This document shows, piece by piece, positions 1 through 7,914 of a stretch of DNA of 64,000 nt (position 1 is the stretch's first letter; every line of letters begins with the position of its first letter). The notes beneath the pieces were generated by a model, which was not told the origin of the DNA, did not search any database, and saw only the letters and a list, made by a program, of their open reading frames with translations. This stretch comes from Acidilobus saccharovorans 345-15 (lineage in GTDB: Archaea > Thermoproteota > Thermoprotei_A > Sulfolobales > Acidilobaceae): positions 1,426,001 through 1,490,000 of the forward strand of contig NC_014374.1 of the NCBI RefSeq assembly GCF_000144915.1. The letters run 5' to 3'. A program made the position numbers and the translations under genes.

Positions 1-463
1 TCCTCTGGTACCTCTGCGCCTGTCCCCCGACGCTCAGGGCCAGGTCAGCTGGGCCGTAGGTTATGGCCGCCACCCCCTCGGAGGTCACCAGGTCCTCGAT
101 CCTCGCGAGCCCCCTGGCGGTCTCAACTATGGGCTCCAGGCTGACCCCCAGGGACCTGTGTATGAAGCTCAGGTCCCCCTCCGCCTTAGGTATGACGACC
201 AGGTCTACGTCGAGCTCAGAGAGCAGGGCAAGGTCCTTGAGGCCCTCCTTGGTAGAAGGCGAGTTTACCCTGACGGCCAGCTCCCTCCTGCCCCAGTCAA
301 GCTCCTTGACCAGCCTCCTGAGCAGGTCCCTCGCCTCGTCCTTCTTGTCGGGCGGCACCGCGTCCTCAAGGTCTATTATCACGCTGTCCGCCTCCAGCTC
401 GGTGCTCTTCCTTATCATGTGCTCGTTGTTCCCGGGCACGTAGAGCTGGGACCTCCTCCTCAA
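1..463 (-). CDS. HpcH/HpaI aldolase / citrate lyase beta-like (CitE) protein, 3' part outside window
   Basis: Reading the minus strand from a TTG at 463 gives 154 codons with no stop before the window edge, so the C-terminal half is missing. The N-terminus is typical of CitE/malyl-CoA lyase-type TIM barrels: RSQLYVPGNNEHMIRKS at residues 4-20, then DSVIIDLEDAVPPDKKDEAR, RVNSP, VDLVVIPKAEG, and a strand with EPIVETARGL. Family members cleave or form C-C bonds in acyl-CoA thioesters such as citryl-, malyl- or methylmalyl-CoA, with Mg2+ held by acidic residues. The exact substrate cannot be told from this part. The TTG was chosen because the conserved LYVPG strand follows closely; an AT-rich TATA-like stretch (ATAAACGCTT, 491-500) lies about 30 bp upstream. 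Confidence 0.8.
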   Translation of the reverse strand, partial: MRRRSQLYVPGNNEHMIRKSTELEADSVIIDLEDAVPPDKKDEARDLLRRLVKELDWGRRELAVRVNSPSTKEGLKDLALLSELDVDLVVIPKAEGDLSFIHRSLGVSLEPIVETARGLARIEDLVTSEGVAAITYGPADLALSVGGQAQRYQR

Positions 464-548
464 GCCCGGCACCGCCGCTGTCTCGCTGAGAAGCGTTTAT
501 TACGCACAGGCCCTTTTGCTTTAATTATAACTTTCGTCTAAAGTCTAC

Positions 549-572
549 TTGACAATTGTCTATACTTTTAAT
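549..572 (+). promoter_or_regulatory. Palindrome GACAATTGTC abutting a TATA-like element
   Basis: A perfect 10-bp palindrome, GACAATTGTC (551-560), directly precedes TATACTTTTAA (561-571), about 45-50 bp ahead of the MFS start at 616. In archaea a site just upstream of TATA is where activators, or repressors blocking TFB, bind. That it is an operator is inference. Confidence 0.35.
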
Positions 573-615
573 CCTGCCGCAGCTCAGCCTCAGGCAATAG
601 CTCAGGTGGCGCAGG

Positions 616-1905
616 TTGAGTGGGTCCAGCAAGAGCCTGGGCGAGGCCCTTAAGCTGGCTATATCCGCGAACCTGGGGTGGGGCTTTGAGCTCTTCGACT
701 TCGTCGTATACCTTTACGCTGGAACCACTATGGCTGAGCTCTTCTTCCCGTCAAGCGTTAAGATAGCAAGCCTCCTGGAGTTCTACTTGACCCTTGTCAT
801 AGGCTACCTCGCAAGGCCCGTAGGCGGCGTCATATTCGGCCACTACGGCGACAGGCTGGGCAGGAAGAGGCTCTGGTTCGTCTCGCTCCTGGGCATGGGC
901 ATCTCCACGATAGCCATAGGCTTCCTGCCGACCTACGCAGCCATAGGCATAGCGGCGCCCATTGCAATAGTGCTCCTCAGGGTGGTCCAGGGGCTCTTCG
1001 TGGCGGGCGAGTGGAGCGGCGGGATGACTTTTGTCGTTGAGAACGCCCCTGACCACCTCCGCGGCCTCCTGGGCGGGATACAGCAGGGAGGGGCTGCCCT
1101 CGGCCTCATATTTGCGGCCATAGCCTCCGAGGTCGCAAGCTACTTCGCCCCGACGCCGGCGCAGTTCGCGTCATATGGCTGGAGGGTAATGTTCTGGTTC
1201 GGCGCTATCCCCCTAGCAATAGCCCTCGCCGTGAGGTGGAGGGTCTCGGAGAGCGTGGAGTGGCTGGCCAAGGCCAGGGGCGACCCGGAGAAGGTGCCAA
1301 TACTCACCGTGTTCAGGAGGTGGTGGAGCCTCGTGATAATTTCGACCCTAATAATAGTTGGCGAGGCCACCGTCTACTACGGGGTGGTCGCCTTCATGCC
1401 CGACTTCCTCCAGAACAACGTCGGTATGCCATCCGGCGAGATCGCCATGGTTGTCCTCGTCACAAACATCGTCTGGTTCGTGACCTCACCCCTCTTCGGC
1501 TACATAAGCGACATAATAAGGTCCAGGAAGCTTTACCTGGCGGCTGCCTACGCGCTGATAGCGGCTACTTCCTATCCAGTGCTCCGCATGCTCTACAGCG
1601 GCAGCTACGCGGCCGCCCTGGCGGCGGGCGCAGTCGTGGGCCTGCTGTTCTCATGGCAGTACGCCGTCCTGCCGGCGTTCCTGGGCGAGAACATAAGCAC
1701 GAGGGTGAGGTACTCCTACATAGCCTTCGTCATAAACGTTGGCGTGGCCCTCTCGTCCCTAGCGCCGTTCGCGGTGACTTACCTGGGCTACAGGATTAAC
1801 AACACGCCCCTCGCAAACATACTGGTTGCCATCGGGGCGGCCGTGCTCGCCATGACATTCACCCTGGCGTCGCCCAGGGACAGGATAGGGGCCCCGCTCA
1901 TGTAA
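616..1905 (+). CDS. MFS transporter, metabolite:H+ symporter (MHS)-like family
   Basis: This 429-residue, 12-TM protein has the MFS motif A in the loop after TM2 (GHYGDRLGRKR, residues 75-85). In TM4 it has GLFVAGEWSGG (about 126-136), very like the QGxxxGGEW block of the MHS branch, whose members (ProP, KgtP, shikimate and citrate carriers) move organic acids or zwitterions with protons. The substrate cannot be assigned. The start is TTG preceded by GGTGGCGCAGG, which gives a short leader. The gene is divergent from the CitE-like gene, so a link to organic-acid metabolism is possible but unproven. It runs tail to tail with mevalonate kinase, whose stop codon follows immediately (1906). Confidence 0.88.
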   Translation: MSGSSKSLGEALKLAISANLGWGFELFDFVVYLYAGTTMAELFFPSSVKIASLLEFYLTLVIGYLARPVGGVIFGHYGDRLGRKRLWFVSLLGMGISTIAIGFLPTYAAIGIAAPIAIVLLRVVQGLFVAGEWSGGMTFVVENAPDHLRGLLGGIQQGGAALGLIFAAIASEVASYFAPTPAQFASYGWRVMFWFGAIPLAIALAVRWRVSESVEWLAKARGDPEKVPILTVFRRWWSLVIISTLIIVGEATVYYGVVAFMPDFLQNNVGMPSGEIAMVVLVTNIVWFVTSPLFGYISDIIRSRKLYLAAAYALIAATSYPVLRMLYSGSYAAALAAGAVVGLLFSWQYAVLPAFLGENISTRVRYSYIAFVINVGVALSSLAPFAVTYLGYRINNTPLANILVAIGAAVLAMTFTLASPRDRIGAPLM

Positions 1906-2880
1906 TTAGTAGCTGGCCTCCACGACCCTAGCCCCCTCGGCCCCGGCCTCGAGGGCCCTGACCCAGCGCGAGTGGGCCGAGAGGGCACTAACCACGTCGT
2001 TTGTTTTCTCAGGCTGCGCAATGGCTATTATCGAGCCTCCCCACCCGGCCCCCGTGAGCTTGGCGCCCAGGGCCCCGGCCCTCCTGGCGGCGTGTACCAG
2101 CTCCTCAAGCTCAGGCGTAGAGACGCCTATTGCCGAGAGGAGCCCGTGGTTTATGTTCATGAGGTTCCCGATGTCCTCCAGTGAGCCCTTCCTGATGGCG
2201 TCAGAGGCCAGGTCTATGATCTGCTCCACGAGGCCTATCATGGAGTCCCTGAGGCCCCCTATCCTGTCGAGGAACCTTATCACTGAGAGCACCGGCGCGC
2301 TGGTGCTCCTCCTCGCGCCGGAGTCAGCTACTATCAGGGGCACGCTGAGGCCAGGGCTTATGGTTCCTACCACGCCGGCCCCCTTCCTGAAGACAATGGT
2401 GCCGCCGTATATCACCGCGGCCGGGTCGACGCCGCTCGGGTTCCCGTGGGCCGCCCTCTCGCCCTCCATGACGACCCGGTAGAGCTCCTCCTTGCTCAGG
2501 CCTGCCCCGGCGAGCTCCGCCAGGGCCGAGGCGAGGGCCGCTGACGATGAGGCGCTGGAGCCGAGCCCAGCCGAGGCCGGCGCCTCGCTGCTTATTATAA
2601 CCCTGGCAGGGGGCACGTCAACGTCAGCGCCCCTCAGGGCCTTCACAACCGCCAGCAGCGGGGTGGCCTCCCTCGAGCTGCAGGAGAGCTCAGGCCCGGT
2701 GGCGCACCTGAGCCCAAGGGCTGGGGACTCCACCTCAATGGGCCAGGAGGGCTTCTCGTACGCTATTGCCTGGGTCCAGAGGCCGAGGGCCGTGGCTATG
2801 GCCCTTGAGCCGTTGACCACGAAGTGCTCCCCGAAGAGTATTGCCTTGGCCGGGGCTACTGCCTTGGCGTACCTCGTGAT
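1906..2880 (-). CDS. mvk: Mevalonate kinase (GHMP kinase family)
   Basis: Phosphorylates mevalonate in isoprenoid lipid synthesis. The GHMP ATP loop is PASAGLGSSAS, the Mg/catalytic region is NPSGVDPAA, and the C-terminal motif is AKLTGAGWGGS. The first ATG, GTG or TTG in frame is the GTG at 2820, but codons above it encode APAKAILFGEHFVV, the conserved N-terminal strand-turn of mevalonate kinases. The true start must therefore lie upstream, where the frame holds only rare codons such as ATC (2880) or ATT. A TATA-like TTAAATATT (about 2908-2916) lies about 30 bp before the ATC. I place the start at 2880 as a probable AUC start, although a sequencing error is possible. The upstream trmI gene ends at 2918, so the pair is close but this gene seems to have its own promoter. 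Confidence 0.85.
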   Translation of the reverse strand: MTRYAKAVAPAKAILFGEHFVVNGSRAIATALGLWTQAIAYEKPSWPIEVESPALGLRCATGPELSCSSREATPLLAVVKALRGADVDVPPARVIISSEAPASAGLGSSASSSAALASALAELAGAGLSKEELYRVVMEGERAAHGNPSGVDPAAVIYGGTIVFRKGAGVVGTISPGLSVPLIVADSGARRSTSAPVLSVIRFLDRIGGLRDSMIGLVEQIIDLASDAIRKGSLEDIGNLMNINHGLLSAIGVSTPELEELVHAARRAGALGAKLTGAGWGGSIIAIAQPEKTNDVVSALSAHSRWVRALEAGAEGARVVEASY

Positions 2881-2917
2881 TGTCCCTAGGGGAGCCGTGG
2901 GCCCAGGAATATTTAAG

Positions 2918-3697
2918 CTAGGCCAGGGCCCTTAGCACAGTTATGAAGCCCGTGTGGCCTATCATCCTCACGGCGGGCCTGAGGGCCTCTGGCCTGGCCT
3001 CCCACTCCCTCTTTATGAGCTCGCTCACCTCCTGCACGGCGTAGCCTCCTATGGACTTCAGGGCGTCGAGAAGCTTAATGACCTGGTTCACGGTGGGCGT
3101 GAAGACCACCACCGGGGCCGAGGGCTTGAGCGAGGGCCTTATGGGGCCCAGGGCCTCCCAGGGGTCAGGCATGTCAAGGAACGCCGCGTCCAGCTCCCTC
3201 TCCTCAGCCCCCTTCCTTATGTCGCCCTCCTTTATTGTGACGCAGCCCTCAAGCCCAGCGGCCCTCACGTTTGAGGCGGCCAGCTCCCTCATGTCGCTCC
3301 TCACCTCATATGTGTAGACAGCTCCCCCCGGGCACACGTGGGCTGCTAGCCATATTGTCAGGAAGCCGCTCCCGGCCCCGGCCTCAAGGACCCTCATGCC
3401 GGGCAGGAGGCCCGCCGCGGACGCTATGTAGCCCGCGTCCTTAGGATATATGACCTGGCTCCTCCTCGGGAGGACGTGCATCATTAAGTCGTAAAGGTTG
3501 GGCTTCAGCACGTAGGCGACCCCCTTGCCGAGCTCCACCCTTGAGCCCCAGGGGATCCCCACGAGCTGGGACCCCCTCAGGCTGCCGGCGAACGTGGTGT
3601 AGGAGGCCTTGGACCTGACCCTGAAGACGTAGCTCTTCCTCCTCTCCCTGCCCTCAACTATCAGCAGCGCCCAGTCGCCCTCGCCGACGGCTGACAT
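2918..3697 (-). CDS. trmI: tRNA (adenine-N1)-methyltransferase, archaeal TrmI
   Basis: SAM-dependent enzyme that methylates N1 of A57/A58 in the T-loop of tRNA, aiding thermostability. The 259 residues comprise an N-terminal beta domain (about 1-75), the TrmI hallmark RRSQVIYPKDAGYI (about 79-92), the SAM loop VLEAGAGSGFLT (103-114), an acidic ribose-binding residue in YTYEVR, and the motif IV region AAFLDMPDPWEA (D and P at the active site). Length and motif order match archaeal TrmI, which acts as a tetramer. The start ATG at 3697 follows an AT-rich stretch. The TAG stop overlaps the promoter region of the downstream mevalonate kinase. Confidence 0.93.
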   Translation of the reverse strand: MSAVGEGDWALLIVEGRERRKSYVFRVRSKASYTTFAGSLRGSQLVGIPWGSRVELGKGVAYVLKPNLYDLMMHVLPRRSQVIYPKDAGYIASAAGLLPGMRVLEAGAGSGFLTIWLAAHVCPGGAVYTYEVRSDMRELAASNVRAAGLEGCVTIKEGDIRKGAEERELDAAFLDMPDPWEALGPIRPSLKPSAPVVVFTPTVNQVIKLLDALKSIGGYAVQEVSELIKREWEARPEALRPAVRMIGHTGFITVLRALA

Positions 3698-3743
3698 GGA
3701 TGGCCCCAGCTAGAGCTAGGCCCTCAGGCTTATAGGACTTAGG

Positions 3744-3768
3744 ACTAAGGGAAAAGAAAAGGGGAAGG
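3744..3768 (-). terminator. T-rich terminator after sdhB
   Basis: On the minus strand the bases just after the sdhB stop read CCTTCCCCTTTTCTTTTCCC, a pyrimidine tract with two T4 runs. This is typical of archaeal intrinsic termination, and no hairpin is needed. Confidence 0.5.
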
Positions 3769-3777
3769 TTAAGACGC

Positions 3778-4689
3778 TCAGTAGTCCTCGGGCAGCTTGA
3801 TTACTACAGGCTCCTCCTCGAGCTTCTTGAGGTCAACCCCTGGCAGCAGGGTGGCCTCGGGCGGCAGCGGCACCTTCTCGCCCTTCTCCGGCGGCGGCCC
3901 AATGATCTTGCTGACCCTCCTCTTGTAGAGCCCAAGCCTGAACCTGAACAGCTTGCTCCTCAGCGACTGTATGGCGCCCGCGGGGTCGACTGCCTTCGGG
4001 CACACGGCGCTGCAGGAGGCGGCGAAGTGGCACCTGTGGCAGCCGTGCTCGGTGTCCACTATCAGGAACCTCTCCTTCCAGCCCTCGTCCCTGACGTCAT
4101 TGACGAACCTCAGGGCGTACATAAGCGCCTGCGGCCCAAGGAACTCCGGGTCGGCGGCGACCACTGGGCAGGCCGCGTAGCAGAGGCCGCAGTAGACGCA
4201 GTTGGTGTACTGGTAAATCTGCAGGTACTCGTCGGGGTACATGTCGTACTGTCCCTTGGGGTTCTCCTGCTCCTCCTTGTCGTTCCTTATCAGGTATGGC
4301 TTGACGCTCCTGTGCTTGTTGAAGAAGTCCGTGAAGTCAGTCATGAGGTCCCTTATGACTGGGAAGTTGTAGAGCGGCTCAATTGTCATAACAGGGTTTG
4401 CATCACTCACGACCTCTGTCAGCTGGGTCTGGCACGCCAGCCTCGGGGTGCCGTTGACCACCACGCCGCAGCTGCCGCATATGCCCTGCCTGCAGCTGTA
4501 CCTCATCACTATCGTGTGATCCACGTCCTCCTTTATCTTAAGCAGTGCGTCGAGCACTGTCATGCCCCTGTGGGCCTCTATCTTGTACTCCTGCCACCAC
4601 GTCTTCTTGGTCTCGGGGTCGTACCTCCTTATCCTCACGGTCACCTGCTTGGGAGGAGACCTCCTCGCAGCCTCCATGTCCATTGCCAT
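3778..4689 (-). CDS. sdhB: Succinate dehydrogenase/fumarate reductase iron-sulfur subunit
   Basis: Carries electrons from the flavin of SdhA to quinone. The cysteine sets are all present: [2Fe-2S] C66, C71, C74, C86 (CRQGICGSC...C); [4Fe-4S] C164, C167, C170 (CVYCGLC) with C174; and the third cluster with C217/C220, C226 and C230. The 303 residues are longer than bacterial SdhB (about 240) because of an N-terminal extension and a charged, Pro-rich C-tail of about 50 residues. The gene is last in sdhA-C-D-B, 11 bp after sdhD. The ATG at 4689 is followed by a second in-frame ATG (4683). This is the classical SDH type, not the SdhE-containing Sulfolobus type. Confidence 0.95.
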   Translation of the reverse strand: MAMDMEAARRSPPKQVTVRIRRYDPETKKTWWQEYKIEAHRGMTVLDALLKIKEDVDHTIVMRYSCRQGICGSCGVVVNGTPRLACQTQLTEVVSDANPVMTIEPLYNFPVIRDLMTDFTDFFNKHRSVKPYLIRNDKEEQENPKGQYDMYPDEYLQIYQYTNCVYCGLCYAACPVVAADPEFLGPQALMYALRFVNDVRDEGWKERFLIVDTEHGCHRCHFAASCSAVCPKAVDPAGAIQSLRSKLFRFRLGLYKRRVSKIIGPPPEKGEKVPLPPEATLLPGVDLKKLEEEPVVIKLPEDY

Positions 4690-4700
4690 TGGCTCTCACC

Positions 4701-5069
4701 TCACGGGTAAGCAGGCAGCTTTACCACAGTTAGTGTGGCTATAGCGGCGAACACGATAAACACTATCCAGAAGAGGGCGTTTATGGTTGCCGTGTACATC
4801 CTGCCCTGCCTGAGCTCAAGCAACATGCCCCTGACGCCGTTGAGGCCGTGGAAGAGCGCAACGTAGGCCAGGAGGAGCAGCGCCCAGCCGAAGTGCACGT
4901 AGTCACTGTAGACGAAGGCGGCGGTCAGGGTCTGGTCCATCGTAGACACGCCCCAGATCCAGGGCACCCTCTCAAGCAGGTGGAAGCCAAGCAGCCCTAT
5001 GAGCAGTATGGCAGTTATGTACTGCCAGATCTGAACGCTCGAGGCCTTACCGCTCGACATTCCCATCAC
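4701..5069 (-). CDS. sdhD: Succinate dehydrogenase membrane anchor subunit D
   Basis: A 122-residue protein with three predicted TM helices (about 13-31, 56-76, 95-117). The HFGWALLLLAYVALFHGLNGVRG region matches the haem b and quinone site of classical SdhD, in which a His four residues before N-G-[IV]-R ligates haem. With SdhC it anchors the SdhAB head in the membrane. It starts with ATG ATG three bases after the sdhC stop, indicating translational coupling. Confidence 0.85.
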   Translation of the reverse strand: MMGMSSGKASSVQIWQYITAILLIGLLGFHLLERVPWIWGVSTMDQTLTAAFVYSDYVHFGWALLLLAYVALFHGLNGVRGMLLELRQGRMYTATINALFWIVFIVFAAIATLTVVKLPAYP

Positions 5070-5072
5070 CCC

Positions 5073-5573
5073 TCACGTGAATATTATCACCCCAGCTATG
5101 ATCCAGAGCACTATCCACACCACAAAAACAGCGTAGAGCCACTGCCTCTGCGCCGCAGTGAAGGTGAAAGGCACGTAGGGCGGCTTCGGGTCGCCGGGCC
5201 TGCCGACGCCGACGCCGAAGAACTCGGTGAGCAGCAGCCTTATGCCGTTGGGGGCGTGGAAGAGCACCGCCCCGGCCACTATGAACTCGCCAATCCTGAA
5301 GGCCAGCCCGCTCTCAATGCCCATTATGTGGTTCCAGAAGGCCCAGCCGTTCACGTGGTAGACTATCTGAGACCAGACGGGCGAGTCAGTCTCAAGTATG
5401 TGCGCCAGGAGGAAGGCCAGAATTATGAAGCCCGTCACCCTGTGAAGCACGAAGGCCACCCTCTCCGGGTTGTTCTTAGTCCTGACAGTCCACGGGTTGA
5501 GGCTCGACCTCCAGAAGCCGGGCCTGTTCTCCTTCTCCACCGCCCCTCCCTGTTCCCTGGCCATTGTAACCAC
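5073..5573 (-). CDS. sdhC: Succinate dehydrogenase cytochrome b556 subunit C
   Basis: A 166-residue membrane protein with three TM helices. The diagnostic segment is FVLHRVTGFIILAFLLAHI (about 42-60), the HRxTG signature of SdhC, followed by AGAVLFHAPNGIRLLLTEFFG, which supplies another candidate haem/quinone His and an N-G-[IV]-R. Gene order and the three-base gaps to sdhA and sdhD place it in the SDH operon. The start could be GTG at 5573 or the in-frame ATG at 5564 (MAREQGG). Confidence 0.88.
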   Translation of the reverse strand: MVTMAREQGGAVEKENRPGFWRSSLNPWTVRTKNNPERVAFVLHRVTGFIILAFLLAHILETDSPVWSQIVYHVNGWAFWNHIMGIESGLAFRIGEFIVAGAVLFHAPNGIRLLLTEFFGVGVGRPGDPKPPYVPFTFTAAQRQWLYAVFVVWIVLWIIAGVIIFT

Positions 5574-5577
5574 CCCT

Positions 5578-7329
5578 TCAGTAGTGCCTCTCGACGGGCT
5601 TCCACGTGGTTATGGTGACAGGCCAGTATGAAAAGCCGACGCCTAGGTTTGTACTGGCGTCCCTTATAGCTATGGTGTGCTTCAGCCAGTTCACGTCGTC
5701 CCTCTGCGGGTAGTCGGTCCTGTAGTGCGCTCCCCTGCTCTCCGTCCTGTTGAGGGCTGCGGCGGCCACCACCACGGCGTTCTGGAGCATGTTGTACGTC
5801 TCAAGGGCCTGCACTAGGTCAGTGTTGTAGATCCTCTCCTTGTCCTCAAGGTAGACCTCGTTGAGGTAGGAGTCCCTGAGCTTTATGAGCTGCGAGAGGC
5901 CCTCGCTCATGTCCGTGCCGTTCCTGAAGACGTAGAAGTCCTTCATCATTATGTTGTGCATCTGCCTCCTTATCTGATATGACGGCGTGCCACTCTCCTT
6001 CTTCACCAGGCCCCACACGAAGTCCTCCTCCTTCTTGGCGACGTCAGGCTCTGGGCTGGAGGGCTCGCCCAGCTTGAGGGCGTACTCGCCCGCGAGCATC
6101 CCAGTTATCCTTCCGCTCACCAGGCACTCAGCTGTCGCGTTGCCCCCGAGCCTGTTGGCCCCGTGCACCGATGCCGCGGCGGCCTCGCCGGCCGCGAAGA
6201 GGCCCTTGACCCACTTGTGGTCAGGCGTCATGACGCGGTAGTATATGTCGGTTGCTATGCCTCCCATGTGGTAGTGCGCCGCTGGGAAAACGGGCAGCGG
6301 CTCCTCGACTGGGTCTATGCCCACGTACCTTATGCCTATCTCCCTTATCGCTGGTAGCTTCTCGTTTATCTTCTCCTCGCCCAGGTGAGTCATGTCAAGC
6401 TGCACGTATGGCATCCCTGTGGCCTCGTCAATGAACGCCCTGCCCTGCAGGTACTCCGTGTATATTGACCTTGAGACCACGTCCCTCGGGGCCAGGTCGA
6501 GGAACTTGGGCGCGTACCTGGCCATGAACCTCTCGCCGTTCTTGTTCTTCAGTATAGCTCCGTCGCCCCTGGCCCCCTCAGTTATGAGGATCCCGTTGGG
6601 CACCAGGCCGGTTGGGTGGAACTGCACCATCTCAGGGTCCTTTATAGCGAGCCCCGCCCTGTAGGCAGCCGCCATGCCGTCGCCCGTCACCGTGTGGGCG
6701 TAGGTGGTGAACGGGTAGAGCCTCCCCAGGCCCCCCATGGCTATTATGGCGGCCTTGCTCCTGAACATGTAGAGGTTGCCGTCCTTGAGGTTTATGGCGA
6801 AGAACCCCTTGTACGTGTTGTTCTCAATTATGAAGTCCGTGACGAACCACTCGTCGTACCTCTCCCAGCCGTCGTACTGGAGCAGCTTGTTGTAGAGGGT
6901 CCTCATCACGGCGTGCCCCAGCCTGTCGGCCGCCATGGTGGTCCTCGGGAAGCTGTGGCCCCCGAAGGGCCTCTGCATTATCCTCCCGTCGGGCCTCCTG
7001 GACCACTGTATGCCCCAGTGGTCCAGCAGCAGGATCTCCTCGGGCATCAGCTTCACGAAGTTCCAGACGACGTCCTGATCGGCAAGGAAGTCAGAGCCCT
7101 TAATCGTGTCCCAGGCATGCAGGGCGAAGCTGTCCCCCTCCTGGGGGTAGAGGGCGGCCGCCGTGCCTCCCTCGGCGGCCACGCTGTGGCTCCTCATGAG
7201 CTGTACCTTGCTTACTATTCCAACGTTGAGCTTATCGCCGTACCTTCTCTTGAGCTCAACTGCGGCCCTCAGCCCCGCGATGCCGGACCCTATGACTACA
7301 ACATCGTGATAAATAGTCTCAACCGGCAT
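5578..7329 (-). CDS. sdhA: Succinate dehydrogenase/fumarate reductase flavoprotein subunit
   Basis: Oxidises succinate to fumarate with covalently bound FAD. From the N-terminus one sees the dinucleotide fold VVVIGSGIAGLRAA, the FAD-linking region SHSVAAEGGTAA (the His in SHS is the covalent site), HPTGL, RGDGAIL, HYHMGGI, and the GEAAAASVHGANRLGGN block, all canonical. I start at ATG 7329 (PVETIYHDVVV follows) instead of the TTG at 7389, because the upstream bases include a TATA box (TTTATATT, about 7378-7386) that would lie inside the longer frame. A short inverted repeat, ACAGC-TT-GCTGT, lies in the 50-bp leader. First gene of sdhA-C-D-B. Confidence 0.95.
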   Translation of the reverse strand: MPVETIYHDVVVIGSGIAGLRAAVELKRRYGDKLNVGIVSKVQLMRSHSVAAEGGTAAALYPQEGDSFALHAWDTIKGSDFLADQDVVWNFVKLMPEEILLLDHWGIQWSRRPDGRIMQRPFGGHSFPRTTMAADRLGHAVMRTLYNKLLQYDGWERYDEWFVTDFIIENNTYKGFFAINLKDGNLYMFRSKAAIIAMGGLGRLYPFTTYAHTVTGDGMAAAYRAGLAIKDPEMVQFHPTGLVPNGILITEGARGDGAILKNKNGERFMARYAPKFLDLAPRDVVSRSIYTEYLQGRAFIDEATGMPYVQLDMTHLGEEKINEKLPAIREIGIRYVGIDPVEEPLPVFPAAHYHMGGIATDIYYRVMTPDHKWVKGLFAAGEAAAASVHGANRLGGNATAECLVSGRITGMLAGEYALKLGEPSSPEPDVAKKEEDFVWGLVKKESGTPSYQIRRQMHNIMMKDFYVFRNGTDMSEGLSQLIKLRDSYLNEVYLEDKERIYNTDLVQALETYNMLQNAVVVAAAALNRTESRGAHYRTDYPQRDDVNWLKHTIAIRDASTNLGVGFSYWPVTITTWKPVERHY

Positions 7330-7440
7330 CCAGGCTTTCGCCTCTACACCACGTGTACAGCAAGCTGTGCTGGGAGGAATATAAAGCAAGCAGAGTTGGC
7401 TATATTAGTTCAAATAGTAATGCTTTTTAGAAGCTTCAGT

Positions 7441-7875
7441 TCACTTGCTCCTTGACTTGACGTTGTTGACGTACGCCTGGTGGTCAAGGAACTTAGATTT
7501 GTCGAGGCCTCCCTTGACCTCTATGACCGCTATCCAGCCGCCGTCGTATGGCTCCTTGTTTATCAGCTCGGGCCTGTCAAGCAGGGCCTCGTTGACCTCC
7601 TTGACGACCCCGTTAACCGGCGAGTACACCTCGGCCGTGGCCTTGACAGACTCCAGCACTGCAAGGTCCATGTTCTCGTGGACCTCCTGGCCGACCTTTG
7701 GCAGGTCGACGCCAACTATGTCCTTGAGCTGCCTCTGGGCGTAGTCCGTTATCCCCACCCTCACGCTGTCGCCCTCAACCTTGACCCACTCGTCGCTCTG
7801 CGTGTAGAGCAGGGAGTCATCAACCGTGAACGTGGTCTTGCCGACCGTGACCTGGTACCTTGCCAAGCCCAACAC
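7441..7875 (-). CDS. gcvH: Glycine cleavage system H protein
   Basis: Lipoyl carrier protein of glycine cleavage; in archaea H proteins can also serve as lipoyl scaffolds. The 144 residues carry the lipoyl site LESVKATAEVYSPVNG with K78, an N-terminal SDEWVKVEGDSVRVGITDYA and the C-terminal P(Y)DGGWIAVIEV, all standard. The start is GTG at 7875 (a TTG follows at 7872), about 30 bp downstream of an AT-rich promoter shared with divergent tldD. No P, T or L protein lies nearby. sdhA begins 112 bp downstream with its own TATA box, so gcvH is probably a separate unit. Confidence 0.93.
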   Translation of the reverse strand: MLGLARYQVTVGKTTFTVDDSLLYTQSDEWVKVEGDSVRVGITDYAQRQLKDIVGVDLPKVGQEVHENMDLAVLESVKATAEVYSPVNGVVKEVNEALLDRPELINKEPYDGGWIAVIEVKGGLDKSKFLDHQAYVNNVKSRSK

Positions 7876-7914
7876 CGCGCCTTGGTGCGCTCACAAATAT
7901 TAATGCTTTAAATC
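7876..7914. promoter_or_regulatory. Divergent gcvH / tldD promoter
   Basis: Only 39 bp separate two divergent starts (gcvH 7875 minus, tldD 7915 plus). The centre, AAATATTAATGCTTTAAAT (7895-7913), contains TATA-like elements readable on both strands. At such spacing the two pre-initiation complexes would compete, so mutually exclusive transcription is possible (inference). Confidence 0.5.

Noticed and set aside
4027-4710. Long open frames antisense to sdhB, sdhA, tmcA and others
   Set aside because: They lack domains and are rich in His, Arg, Pro and Val, as expected from the complement of GC-rich codons of clear genes.
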